From Plecoglossus altivelis (Eukaryota; Chordata; Actinopteri; Osmeriformes; Plecoglossidae): DNA of 64,000 bases. The translations under genes and the position numbers were made by a program. The notes below the pieces were generated by a model. It worked only from the letters and a program-made list of their open reading frames with translations. It was not told where the DNA came from and did not search any database. The stretch is taken from contig BROE01000004.1 in the NCBI GenBank assembly GCA_036571765.1, forward strand, positions 2,948,541 to 3,012,540, read 5' to 3'. Of the stretch, positions 33,406-44,954 are shown one piece after another; position 1 is the first letter of the stretch, and each line of letters opens with the position of its first letter.

Positions 33406-35542
33406 CTTCAACATACAATTTGATTTTTCCTGGTACTTAAACAGCCCACCAGGTTTATTTATGCAGCGATCAAATATCCTACGAGAACATGCACTGTGAC
33501 ACACAAAAGGAAAAGGTTTAGAGTTTAAAAAAATGAAGAATTTAAGTATCCTACATTCGTAACCATGTCTCTAATGATCCTGTCTAACACGTTCCTGGAA
33601 GGTTGACGCCTACCTGAGAAAGGTGGACACCCCTTGATGTCCTCTTGCTGGTCACAGCTGATACCATTGTCACTCAAGGAGGAGGGCTGGGCTTCTAATA
33701 CAAGACCCAGCGCAGGGCAGAGCAGGGCAGGGCTGGGCGTTCTGAAAGCTTCTAACACAAGACCCAGGGCAGGGCTGGGCCTTCTGAAAGCTTTTAACAC
33801 AAGACCCAAGGCAGGGCTGGGCTGCACTGTGTAGAATGTAGTCATGTAGTGTGAAGTGCTCTCAGAAATCACTGGCAAAACAGCCCTTATTCCTCATCAC
33901 ACAAAGCAGAATTTAGTTTCATGGTCGTTATTTTATTTCCATTTGAGACACATTGTCAAAGACAAGACTTGATTGGTTGAGAAAGAGAGCTACAGTGTAC
34001 ATTGTAATGAAGACACAGCAGACCATAGTATAAACAGCTGCTTTAATTAAGGAGTAAATATAGATGGTCGTCTAAAAATGCAGTGGATTACACTTTTTCC
34101 AGTGAGTCCCCGAACTCAAATTACATTGATGGTTTTGCTCTTAACATAAGGGCACAAATATCAATCTTACCCTCCAAGCCTTTTCTCTATTTCCACTAGT
34201 AATCTTTTGTAGTATTCTGCACATTCACAAATAACTTTGAATGGAAGGTAAACCTATATTATTTCAAGGACTGCGTTGCCTTGTGTATATATACGAGACA
34301 TACGTGTACATTTGATTCATGGGTATACAGTTCTTACTAAATGTAACTGATTGACTGAGATATTTAAATGCATTCACTACAAGATGAGTACATCATTGTC
34401 ATTCATAGATAAATCATCGACATGAGATTAATTCATTTGACATAACACAGTACGTTCTTCAGGTTCAAAACAGGAGTGACTGTTTGAAGACAGATAACAT
34501 TACACAGGATCAGCGTGTAGCTGTGTAACTGAACTGATGTTCTGTCAGTCAGAAACCACAGAGTCTATCACTTAAATACATCCGATTTCAGTATTAACAA
34601 CTTTCCAGCAACTCAGATCTTTTTAACAGAGAAGCAAAACTGGTTTGTGTTGAAGTTTTTTTTAAATAGATCTTCTAGTTAATGACTTCTAGTTAATTAA
34701 ATCAAATTAAAGTCAAAGATGTGATTTTTTCTACCGTAGATTGTACAGAATTGTTGGAGTGCTTCACTAGTAATATATTATGAACTAAGTATAAAGAAAA
34801 GCAATAAATTAAGATTCTAACACAACATTGTTTTTTTTATATAATCTCCTACATTCCCAATACTTCAACGCAAAACTCAACCTCAAAACAGAGCCAAACA
34901 TATTTAAATGTATCATAAACCGAATGGAAAATAGAAAACTGCTATCTACCATGTATAAAATGAACTGCAATAGATCGTCATGCAATCTTAGAATAAACAC
35001 TACATATAAAAAACTAAGGAAATGTATTTATAAATTCCATGCATCTTCACTTGTTAATTCATGACTGATTTCTGTTTCCTGGTCTAAGCTGGCCCCTCCA
35101 GTCCACGTGAGCTCATCCTCAAGTAGTCAACATCCAGGCTACATGACCAGGCCCTGGCTAAAGGAAGTGCTTACTAACAGTGCATCAAGCACCCTAGAGA
35201 TGTATACTCAGAGATGTATACTGAAAGATGTTTACACAAATATGTGTACTCAGAGAGATGTGTACTGTGATCTTCAGGAGAGGAGCGTGGACTGGCATAG
35301 TGTAATGACAGAGACAGAGTTCAATCTGACAGCAGACAGTACACAAGATGAGTAAACAAAAAATATATACTTTGATCAAATATAAAGGGGAAAAAAAAAC
35401 ATTTCTAATGGAAGTTTACTTTTAGAGGAAAAGGGATGGACTCTGTGTGATGTAATGGAGATTTGTAGAGGCTGTGATCGCTGTGGAGGCTGTAGAGGCT
35501 GTGATGGCGGCTGAAGGAGGCTGTGAGGGCTTGCAGATGATG
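33406..35542. other. fam177 5' region and probable brox 3'UTR
   Basis: Mostly unique A/T-rich DNA. A 42-bp unit (aagacccagggcagggctgg plus gccttctgaaagctt...) is repeated three times at 33690-33815. A minus-strand ATTAAA (ttta at, 34041-34046) is a possible brox polyadenylation signal. ORFs here have no family match. Confidence 0.4.
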
Positions 35543-35612
35543 CTTAAGAGACAAAACAGCCAGTATGTGTGTGTGTATTTAAGAGACCACACAGCCAGTA
35601 TGTGTGTCTGTA

Positions 35613-35649
<37 letters not shown>

Positions 35650-35718
35650 TTAGGAGACTACACAGCCAGTATGTGTGTGTGTGTGTGTGTGTGTAATTAA
35701 GAGACCACACAGCCAGTA
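35543..35718 (-). repeat. four tandem copies of the brox stop/CaaX end
   Basis: The 22 bp ttaagagaccacacagccag plus ta at 35697-35718 encode the last residues TGCVVS and the stop. An identical copy lies at 35579-35600, and copies with about two changes each lie at about 35543-35565 and 35649-35672. They are separated by TG microsatellite and lie downstream of the stop. Confidence 0.9.
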
Positions 35719-35935
35719 TCCTTCTCAGGCTTCAGGTCCGGCTCCTTCACTGGCTTCACCTCCTCCTCCTTGGGTTTGGCCTGGACACACACACACACAC
35801 ACCACGCACACACGCACACAGCTAACACACACACACAAACAAAAAAAACATTCAGCGACTGCACCCACCCCCACCCCCCATTCACACACACACAAACAAA
35901 AAAACAAACACACACACAAACACACACACAACAAC

Positions 35936-35966
<31 letters not shown>

Positions 35967-37525
35967 ACACACCCACGTTACTCTGGCACGTACACTGGTT
36001 AACCAAAGAAGCTACCTCGTGGCCATTTGGAAAGACTATTGACATGAATACTACTACTCGTTTAGACGATGATATCATACAGCGTATAACACTCTGAATA
36101 CCCGACCTTGACACTCCTACACCTGACATCTACCCCCTAGATCCATTACCAATCTAGCCCTATCCTAACATCCTACGCCCGCTGGGGTTTTCATAACAAT
36201 AAATCCGGCTACCCTCTCGTTCATTTACATTCTACCCCCTGACAAACTATACTACCCCCTGAGATTCTACCCCCCATGTCCGAATAACAACAGCTCCCTA
36301 ATACGCCCGCGCAACACCAACAGGGAACGAAGCCCCGTGGCGCCAGAGGCCCTGACTACAGCAACCGCGTTCCATAACATCTACCCTCTAAATCGTACCC
36401 CCGCCCTGGATAAACCAATAACATACGCTGAACACTTCCACCCTGGCCGGACCTCGGCCGGCGGACCTCTCATACCTACACCTCTCCCCACTGGTCTTAC
36501 ATCTAACCCCCTGACAGGTCTACCCCCTGCATAACCCTCCTGCTGAACCCTGCCTGTGTTTTATTAGCGGAGCCCAAAGTACTCACATTAGATACTGATC
36601 TGACTCTCCTTGGACTACGAACAATAAGAAGTACTACAACTCCCCTGTCCCCAGAGTCGGAAAAGCAGAACCAGTCCGAAACCACCTCCTCACCTCTATC
36701 TTTAGCCCCGCCTTTGTGACGGTCCAAAAGTGATGCGCCAAATCCCCTACGAACTATGGTGCGCGAATGACCGAGCAGGGTCACAAAGGTCGCTAAGTGT
36801 ATGGACCCGAGCAATCGAAGAAGTAATTGGATCAGCCAGGCCGTAGCTTGCCTTCAGCTCCAGCTGTGGTGCTTCAGCTGGGACTTTGTGGAAATATCTG
36901 AACACAAAAATGCAAACCTTGAAAAGTTCAACTTGTCTGAACAAAAACATCATGTTTTCACACTTCAACTTTCCCGCCAAGGCAATAACACTTCTATATC
37001 ATCACATTTCATCTATGAAATGGCACGCTCTATAAACTTTCATATTTTGCAATGATGAGAATGTGACTGCTTATGGACTTTTGTACAGACTTGAAACAGA
37101 TTGTGTATGTTTGACAGGGGAGTACATATTTATATTATGTGTATTATCGAGGGCCTCTCTGCAGATGTCTGTTTATAACTTTGTGTGACACCATGTATTT
37201 ACTCTGTGTGTGTGTATGTCTGTGTGTGTGTGTATGTCTGTGTGTATGCCTGCCACACTTTGTGTAAACTTAATACATGTTCATGTGTGTGCGTGTTCAT
37301 GTGTACGTGCGTGTGCATCCATGTACATGTGTGTGTGCGTCCGTATGCATGCGTGTGTGCGTGCATGCTTGTCTGTGTGTGTGCATGCATGAATGCATGC
37401 ATGTGTGTGTATGCTTGCGTGCGTGTATGTGTGCATGCGTGTGTGCATGCATGAATGTGCATGCATGTGTGTGTGTGTGTATGTGTGTGCGTGCATGCAT
37501 GCATGTGTGTGTGTGTGTGCATGCA

Positions 37526-37557
<32 letters not shown>

Positions 37558-37567
37558 CATGCATGCA

Positions 37568-37599
<32 letters not shown>

Positions 37600-40500
37600 C
37601 TGGCCTCACATGAAGCCGTTCTCTCTCTGACACTTCTCCAGGGTGATCTTGATAAGGCCGCCCAGCTTAAGGAAGAACAGCTGTTCAGAGGGCTTGGCTG
37701 TGCTGCCTGGACCTTTGGTCTGACGATACTCTTTACACAGAGCCTCTGCCCTGGAGTAGCCTGCACATTCACAACAACAACAACAACAACAACTGATGAG
37801 GGGAGAAGACAACAAGTGACCTGTAATCAAGTACATTCAAGCCAGGTACATTGGTTCATTACAACAGAGAAGTAAATGGGATGAATATTAGGGACGGTAG
37901 GTCTTTCAGTGTCTCCAGAACAGTGGACAACAGGAAGTGGGCTGGAGCAGGAAGAGGAAAGGGACAGGAAGTGGACAGGAGCAGGAAGAGGAAAGGGGGA
38001 CAGGAAGTGGGCTGGAGCAGGAAGAGGAAAGGGGGACAGGAAGTGGGCTGGAGCAGGAAGAGGAAAGGGACAGGAAGTGGACAGGAGCAGGAAGAGGAAA
38101 GGGACAGGAAGTGGACAGGAGCAGGAAGAGGAAAGGGGGACAGGAAGTGAACTGGAGCAGGAAGTGGAAAGAGACAGGAAGTGAACTGGAGCAGGAAGAG
38201 GAAAGGGACAGGAAGTGAACTGGCGCAGGAAGAAGAAAGGGATAGGAAGAGGAAAGGAACAGGAAGTGAACAGGAATACCAACATTTCTCAGCCTCTTGG
38301 AGTGATCGGATTGACTCTCCACACTTGTCACTAGCCAGCAGGGTCTGTCCATGGTAACAGAAAGCCTACAGACAAGACACAGAACACTCATCACTAACAC
38401 TGACCTCAGAACAGCACAGAACACTCATCACTAACACTGACTTCAGAACAGCACAGAACACTAATCACTAACACTGACTTCAGAACAGCACAGAACACTC
38501 GTCACTAACACTGACTTCAGAACAGGGGTTAACCTGTTACCCTGTAGAGCAGGGGTCTCCAATCCTGGTCCTCGAGGGCCGCTGTCCTCAAGGTTTTAGA
38601 TGTTTCCCTCCTCCAGAACACCTGATTCTAATGAATGAGCCATTACCAAGCTCTGTGGAAGCTTCATAATGACCCTTTATTAGAGTCAGGTGTGCTGGAG
38701 CAGGGAAACATCTAAAACCTTCAGGACAGCGGCCCTCGAGGACCAGGATTGGAGACCCCTGCTGTAGAGTGAGCAAGGATAAGCTCACATGCATATCCAT
38801 GCATTCATACGAAAACGAGTGAATGAATGAATGCGTATCTAACGAGGGTGAGACTGACGTAGGCCATGTAGAAATGCTGCTTGAGCTGCAGGTACTTCCT
38901 CCACTTGTTGCTGCACTCTGGTTCCAGGGTGTTCAGGGTGTGGTCTGCACAGGAAGAGAGAATGCAACCAATCACACCACAGGAGGAAAGAGAACGACCA
39001 ATCAGACCACAGGATCAGATAACATCTTGAAGCTTACTTACAACATCATGAATTCTGATGTAACATCACACTAAGATGTGATAACATGTCAAATGTGATT
39101 GTGTTCAGATATAAATGCCTTACCAGCCTTCTGGTAGAAGTTGGCTGTTTCGAACGCCAAGGCAGCGATGAGTGTTGCATTGTGCTTCAGCTCAATCGCC
39201 CTGGCGATGGTCACTATAACCAAGAAAAAAAAAAAGTATTCACAGACTTTATTTCCCATTTGTAAAAAGTGAGCTGGAATCTTTTGGTTACGCTCCTCCA
39301 GACAGTTTCCATAACAGCCAGCCTAACCCTATAATAAAGCAACTAAACCTGTAATAAACCATCTAACCCTATAATAAATAAATAATCTACACCTGTAATA
39401 AACCATCTAACCCTATAATAAATAAATAATCTACACCTGTAATAAAACATCAAAACCATCATGTGATGTGAGTGCAGTGTGATGTGAGAGCAGTGGTAGT
39501 TATGTGATGTGAGTGCAGTGTGATGTGAGTGCAGTGTGATGTGAGTGCAGTGTGATGTGAGTGCAGTGTGATGTGAGTGCAGTGTGATGTGAGTGCAGTG
39601 GTAGTCATGTGATGTGAGTGCAGTGTGATGTGAGTGCAGTGGTAGTCATGTGATGTGAGTGCAGTGCTAGGGCTGACCTTCCTGTGCCTCCGCTTGGCAC
39701 TGTACGATGTAAGTGTCTACGACCCTGGGCTCCAGGTCCCGCCCCTTCTCTGCAGGCGTGATCAGACGAGGGATGTAGACTTCCTGCCAGCAGACACAAC
39801 AGGGAGACCCGTGTTTACACCCTTCACCTGAGGCAGCTATGCAGGTATACCCTGACACACCTGAGGCAGCTATACAGGTATACCCTGACACACCTGAGGC
39901 AGCTATGCAGGTATACCCCGACACACCTGAGGCAGTGAGTATGCAGGTATACCCTGACACACCTGAGGCAGTGAGTATTCAGGTATACCCTGACACACCT
40001 GAGGCAGTGAGTATAGCTCAGAGACTTTGAATAAACTTTGAAACGTCTGCTAATGCATTAAAAACATTGTTATACGTTATATGTATGTTATTCAAAGCAT
40101 GCTTGAGGATGCAGGAACAGTGGACACTGTCGGGTCAGTAACCTTGAGGTGTTTAAATATCCCAGCAGCTAACTTCAGACTCCGGTGGACGTCCTTAGCC
40201 TCTGGTTCTGTTATGCTAGAGAAGAAATGGAACCAGAGGAAATATCAGGTGTGTAGTTAAGACATGGTGTGAATTAAGGGCACTACTTACGATGAAGTCA
40301 CATCTTGGAGCTATACTGGTGGCTGTTACTCACTTTTCCTTTCCTGCTAGTCTTGAGGCAAACTTGGTGTACCAGACTGCAACATTGAAAGCCATAGAGA
40401 CCAGCTCAAAGATGGCATCTTGCTGGGCACTGTCATACAGTACAGGGAGAGAGGGAGAGAGAAAGAGAGGGAGAGAGAGGGTAAGTGAGTGAATGACAGA

Positions 40501-40746
40501 GAGAGGGAGAGAGTGTGTGAGAAGGAGAGAGAGAGAGAGAGAGAGAGAGTGAGAAGGAGAGAGAGAGAGTGTGTGAGAAGGAGAGAGAGAGAGAGAGAGA
40601 GAAAGAAAGAGAAAGAGAGAGAGAGTGTGTGTGAGAGGGAGAGAGAGAGAGAGTGAGAGAGAGTGAGAGAGAGAGTGTGAGAGAGAGTGTGTGAGAGAGA
40701 GAGAGAGAGAATGAGAAGGAGAGAGAGAGAGAGAGAGAATGAGAAG

Positions 40747-40777
<31 letters not shown>

Positions 40778-40843
40778 TGAGAAAGAGAGAGAGAGAGAGA
40801 GTGAGAAGGAGAGAGAGAGAGAGAGAGAAAGAAAGAGAGAGAG

Positions 40844-40887
<44 letters not shown>

Positions 40888-41591
40888 AGGAGAGAGAGAG
40901 AGAGAGAAGGAGAGAGAGAGAAGGAGAGAGAGAGAGAGAGAAGGAGAGAGAGAGAGAAGGAGAGAGAGAGAGATGACAAGATGGTATTAACTCTAAATCG
41001 AGGTGCTGTCTCGTCTCTCCTGCATCTGAACCGACTGTACCTTGGTGTGTTCCCCTGTAAGGTGTCGGTCCACTTGAAGTTCTGCATAAAACGCAGCTTG
41101 TTCTCTTGGGTGGTACCATCCAGTGACACGATGAAACCTTAAGCATTCAGAGACACCAGCAACAGCTCGTTCATATCAACATGGTTTTTTATCAATCACT
41201 CAAGACACAGGGGCCAGGATGGTGGTGCCTGAACAGAACACACCTTGCAGGAGGGAGAAGTATGCGTCAGTAGCATTCTTCATGATCTCAGGGTTGCAAG
41301 TGAGATCAGTGAACATTTCCAGGAGTCTGGCTCTGGTGGTTCTCAAGTCACTGAGAGCAAAAGTTCAAAGAAAATCCCTACATCAAATCTCATTGGTCCA
41401 AAAGCAGTTGAGACATACCAAATACATTCACAATAGACTAACGTGATGATACAGCGCATTAAGACTAAATTCGATGACCAAACGACATACTTGCATATTT
41501 TGTTAGCCGCTTGGCTTCCAGCAACTCCATAGAAGTTAAAGGAGACGGGTGCGGTAGCTTTCAATGGGTTTCGGTGGAACCAATGCGCCAT
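35697..41591 (-). CDS. brox: BROX, BRO1-domain protein with CaaX box
   Basis: Minus-strand exons 41591-41491, 41350-41244, 41137-41041, 40429-40334, 40215-40143, 39783-39678, 39213-39124, 38944-38859, 38365-38284, 37760-37610, 36897 to about 36825, and 35780-35697. It starts MAHWFHRNPLKATAPVSFNF, as in vertebrate BROX. Other matches: QNFKWTDTLQG, LVSMAFNVAVWYTKFASRLA, LITPAEKGRDLE, ARAIELKH, FETANFYQKADHTL, NKWRKYLQLK, YHGQTLLASDKCG, RAEALCKEY, LEKCQRENGF and EAPQLELKASYGL; it ends EPDLKPEKDTGCVVS. Known role: the BRO1 domain binds CHMP4 ESCRT-III proteins, and the farnesylated CaaX end (CVVS here, CYIS in human) places it at the nuclear envelope for repair. Exon 9 is ended at AAAT|GTTGGT because this keeps EKCYSRAEALC in register; AATGTTG|GTATTC is the alternative. 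After YGLADPI, exon 11 loses similarity and hits a stop, so about 40 expected residues are missing (see 36000-36824). Confidence 0.9.
36000..36824. other. anomalous sequence interrupting brox exon 11
   Basis: This block has a texture unlike its surroundings. Irregular, never exact echoes of acatctaccccctga recur, with scattered indel-like differences. The conserved second half of brox exon 11 should be inside it but is not readable. The minus strand near 36720-36760 holds a faint trace (ASLLDRHKGGAK against an expected AAFDL.KRPKDD). Poorly corrected long-read sequence over a minisatellite is the simplest explanation; an insertion is the alternative. Confidence 0.55.
37200..37605. repeat. TG/TGCATG compound array, brox intron 10
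   Basis: gtgtgcatgcatgtgtgtgtg units ending at the exon 10 donor. Many perfect tgcatgca palindromes. Confidence 0.88.
37920..38276. repeat. about 34-bp purine minisatellite, brox intron 9
   Basis: About ten copies of aggaagtgggctggagcagg plus aagaggaaaggg, ending a few bases from the exon 9 donor. Confidence 0.9.
38550..38761. mobile_element. hAT-type MITE with 8-bp target duplication
   Basis: A 212-bp non-coding foldback in brox intron 8. The ends are CAGGGGTCTCCAATCCTGG and its complement, and the arms pair for about 70 bp. The exact 8-bp direct repeat ctgtagag flanks it (38542-38549 and 38762-38769). CAGGG ends and an 8-bp duplication are the hAT pattern. Confidence 0.93.
39465..39668. 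repeat. 16-bp minisatellite, brox intron 6
   Basis: About 12 copies of gtgatgtgagtgcagt ending beside the exon 6 donor. A smaller taaaccatctaaccctataa repeat lies at 39330-39440. Confidence 0.88.
39823..40016. repeat. 33-36 bp minisatellite, brox intron 5
   Basis: Six copies of acacacctgaggcagctatg plus caggtataccctg. It lies about 40 bp upstream of the exon 6 acceptor on the transcript strand. Confidence 0.88.
40440..40975. repeat. (GA)n compound array, brox intron 3
   Basis: gagagagagaaggagagaga over about 535 bp. On the transcript strand this is a very long C/T tract ending at the exon 4 acceptor. Confidence 0.92.
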
Positions 41592-43652
41592 TCTGGAGAT
41601 TCAATGGCGAAACTTGAGACCTGCCGGAAGCGATACAGAATCCCATGACAAATCCAGGACATCTTAGCTTCTGTTCAGATGGAGTACAGATCTTATGAGG
41701 CTGTCATCGTCTCCTTGTATCGTTTCGTACATTCATCAGATACTGAATGTAAAAATAATTGTTTCAAGCTGTTCGCCCTAACACCACGGATACACCTACG
41801 TCTTATTTTGATTCCTTTAATCGTTGGTTTGCCTTTAATTGTTTTGTTTTGTGTTGTAATGAGACAAAGGAATGTCGAATTTTAAATATACTTGAAAGCG
41901 TTGAATAAACGGCGAGATAGAATGGGCGTTTTGTTTCGCTCGGAATAGGTCAATCTGTCTTGGCCTAATTTTTAACATGCTACTAGTCAGTTAGCTAACA
42001 AGCTTACACAGTAAAAACAAACAAACGTATTAACTATTAACTGAATGTGCTGATGAAATAAAGGTTAAAAAATATACATTGCTAAGTAAACAAGCATACA
42101 TCTTCATTACTTAAACTCAGTACAAATTGACAGCTAATATTTACTTGCCAGGAAGTCTGTTCGCAAATCTAGCTTAGGAAGCTAACTGTCTTCTACGTCC
42201 AACGAGTAACAAAGCTGGAAAAAGTACGTCTCAGTTCAGAAATGTATAGAACGTAAATTTAGAAATTGTCCACATATATATATTTTTTATTTTACCTTTT
42301 TGATACTGTTGTTAATGTGCTAGCTATAACGTAAACAAATGGTGCTTCGTAGTCGATTAACCAGCCAGAAAATCAACTTCCGGAAATAAATGCATCATAA
42401 AGATTCTGACCAATTGAAGCAGGGTTTCATAATCACGTGACTGACACTCCTGGTGAAGTTAACTAAACAAGTTTTTGCGTGTACGCCCGTTTTATGCAAC
42501 ACCACAGAAACATCATTCATTAAAGTTGTCGTCCATAATTTACAACTTATGTTCAAATTATCTGACAAATGAGAGTGACAACACAACCACAAGGAAAACA
42601 AGGACGTTTTTATTTTCCCATCACGTCAAATATTCGGAGGAAAAAAGTTGAACTACGAAGGAATTTCAAGTGATACGTTCAGAAGACAGTGACGGACAGA
42701 CGTACAGTATTTAAATTTCATAATTGTAACTTTCAAACATTCTCCGTCACCCAGTAAACATCAGTTTACATAAAAAGAAGATACATTGAAAAGATTGTGC
42801 TTCGCAGTAATAAATCTGATACAGTTCAATCATTAAGGATACAATCATCTTGTATATTACCAAAATAGCAGAACCATTTAAAGACATTTAGTTCCATGGT
42901 TAACTTGAGGAACCCCATGACGAAAATTAAACCAACTCCCTCAAGTACTGATGTGTGTTTGTCTGTGCGATATGTCATCATTTGGTCAGGTCTATGTAAA
43001 TGACATGAAAATGCAACTTCATTCGAAGCACTTAGTCAGTTGAAGCAATATGTTTAGCTTTGTAGTTTCCAAGGTCAGAAAGTGTTTCTAAACCTGATCA
43101 CAAACATTCTCTTTTTCCACCTTCATCAAGGCCTAAAGAACAGTATTATTTTATGGCTCAAACTAGTGTCTGTCTGTAAGTAAATGTCATGTTTATGTCA
43201 CGTAACACCGATTTGGTGGCAAAAGGCAATCATTCATGGGTGTCACATTCAAACATGACATGGATAAGTCAGTGCCTGTATCTCTGCCTTACTTTGACTG
43301 TACTCAACATGTACTAATACAGATATCTGACATTAAAGCTAACCGGTTAGCGTACATGACTTGGCGAAATCGTTCAGGAATGGTTACTGTGATGGCTTTC
43401 TGATGCAGGAACAGTACATTCCCCTTAAACACATTAAGTAAGCTTAAGAATTCAAATTAATGCGGTGACTGGGAAACCTGTTGGTAAAACATACAGATCT
43501 TTGGCAATAGTATTTGGTAGAAACATCAACAGGTTTTTAAAATGAGCTGCACTAAACACAGGCTCCCAAATCCATCTCATCTTTCAGATGATCAATGACA
43601 TGAACCTCAAACAGGATGCACCCTCTGTAAACCCTGAAGGGAACGAGTAACA
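41592..43652. other. brox 5' flank and intergenic DNA
   Basis: Unique A/T-rich sequence. ETS-like CCGGAAG motifs lie just upstream of the brox start (minus-strand leader, near 41622) and near 42375 (cttccggaa). No exon or repeat was recognised. Confidence 0.4.
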
Positions 43653-43658
43653 ATGGCC

Positions 43659-43664
43659 TTTATT
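43659..43664 (-). terminator. polyadenylation signal AATAAA, mgat2-like gene
   Basis: tttatt on + reads AATAAA on the minus strand, about 50 bp past the stop. Confidence 0.5.
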
Positions 43665-43712
43665 TTCCTCAGTACATCCCCCTACGACGTGAGATCACAC
43701 AAAAGCACGGTG

Positions 43713-44954
43713 TTAGAGACGTTTGGCGTAGTTTTTACAGAGGATGTGATCTCTGATGTCTCCCCAACCCCCGTTCTTTACATGAACCTTACGCTCCACT
43801 GGCTCTGCCATGGATAGCTCAAGGGATTGTGGGAAGAGGGAGTCCTTAGCTTGCTGGAGGTATTCCTCTGCCTTCTGTAGGGCCCACTCTGGTCGGCAGT
43901 TATCCTTCTGATGCAGTCCACAGTTCCCAGTGTGGAGGACCCTGGAGCCCTGAGCCACCAACACCTTCAGAGGCTTGGCTATACAGCCGCCTGACAGGTG
44001 CTGTACAGTCCAGTCCCAATTGTAGTCGTCGTAGGAGCAGAAGTCGTCCCCGCAGCCCATCAGCTTGTAATAAACCTCCCTGGAGATGCCCATGCCTATG
44101 TTATGTTTGGTAGACATCCACCCTGTGGTCTTCACCTTGCTAGACAGCTTGAAGAAGTCTGTAGACACGCTGTCGTGGTTCCCCAAAGCTAGCATGTCAC
44201 AGTCCGAGCAGCTAGTCTTTCTGAACGCTAGCATGTCCTTGTACAGGTGGTAGAAGTCAGGTAGGATATAGTTGTCTTCTTCCAGGAAGATAGCGAAGCC
44301 GCTGTAGCCCTGTAGCGCTTGTACACGCTCCCACACAAAGTGTAGCTTCCACCACCAGTGGTGTTTGGTCTGAGTAATGGTGGCCTCCCTGTAATGACCA
44401 TAAGAGTCTGGATGTTCGGCATTAAGACATCCCGTTTTAACAGCTTCATCTCTGGACAAGTCTCGTGGGCAATCTCTTGTATCCTGTCCAGGAAACTCTG
44501 AGGGGTACAGCTGTGTGCTGAAGGGGAAGTAGATTTGCAAGACTTTGCAGAAAGCGATCTCCTCCACAATCCTATTGATTTCCTCTGAAAAATAATCATG
44601 GCTGAAAATAAGGAGAAAACTGTGGACCTCAGCTGCTTTTTCCAACGACTTTATTAGTATTTTGAGGTAGTCTGGTCGGTTGTGAACCTGAATGACTAGA
44701 ACCAGTTGTGGTTCCCCGGGAAACGTATCTCTATTCTGAATGTTTTGTTTATAATTGCCGTTGTAAACTGAGGTTTTCATGTCCTGTAGAGAGTTGAATT
44801 GAAACTTCGTGTCTCCAGGTAATAAGTTCTCATGAGCGACACTACTCGTGTCGTCGTCGGATATTAAAACACGAGTGGACAACATGACCATAACAAATAT
44901 GAATGAGACACCCAATGCAACAAGAATGTTCTTTTTAAGAATACGAAACCTCAT
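43713..44954 (-). CDS. mgat2: MGAT2-family N-acetylglucosaminyltransferase II (GT16)
   Basis: A single uninterrupted ORF of 413 residues; human MGAT2 is also intronless (447). An in-frame ATG lies 12 codons upstream (44990). Met at 44954 is preferred because MRFRILKKN matches the human start and precedes the single membrane anchor (about 9-28), giving a type II Golgi protein. Motifs: QVHNRPDYL (89-97), TKHHWWWKLHFVWERV (196-211), FLEEDNYILPDFY with the EED metal/UDP site (225-227), SYDDYNWDWT (307-316) and KNGGWGDIRDHILCK (393-407). All the cysteines of the five disulfides reported for human MGAT2 appear in register. Known role: adds GlcNAc beta-1,2 to the alpha-1,6 mannose arm, committing N-glycans to complex type. 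The segment around ALGNHDSVSTDFFKLSSK is diverged, so this may be a second teleost copy. Confidence 0.9.
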   Translation of the reverse strand: MRFRILKKNILVALGVSFIFVMVMLSTRVLISDDDTSSVAHENLLPGDTKFQFNSLQDMKTSVYNGNYKQNIQNRDTFPGEPQLVLVIQVHNRPDYLKILIKSLEKAAEVHSFLLIFSHDYFSEEINRIVEEIAFCKVLQIYFPFSTQLYPSEFPGQDTRDCPRDLSRDEAVKTGCLNAEHPDSYGHYREATITQTKHHWWWKLHFVWERVQALQGYSGFAIFLEEDNYILPDFYHLYKDMLAFRKTSCSDCDMLALGNHDSVSTDFFKLSSKVKTTGWMSTKHNIGMGISREVYYKLMGCGDDFCSYDDYNWDWTVQHLSGGCIAKPLKVLVAQGSRVLHTGNCGLHQKDNCRPEWALQKAEEYLQQAKDSLFPQSLELSMAEPVERKVHVKNGGWGDIRDHILCKNYAKRL

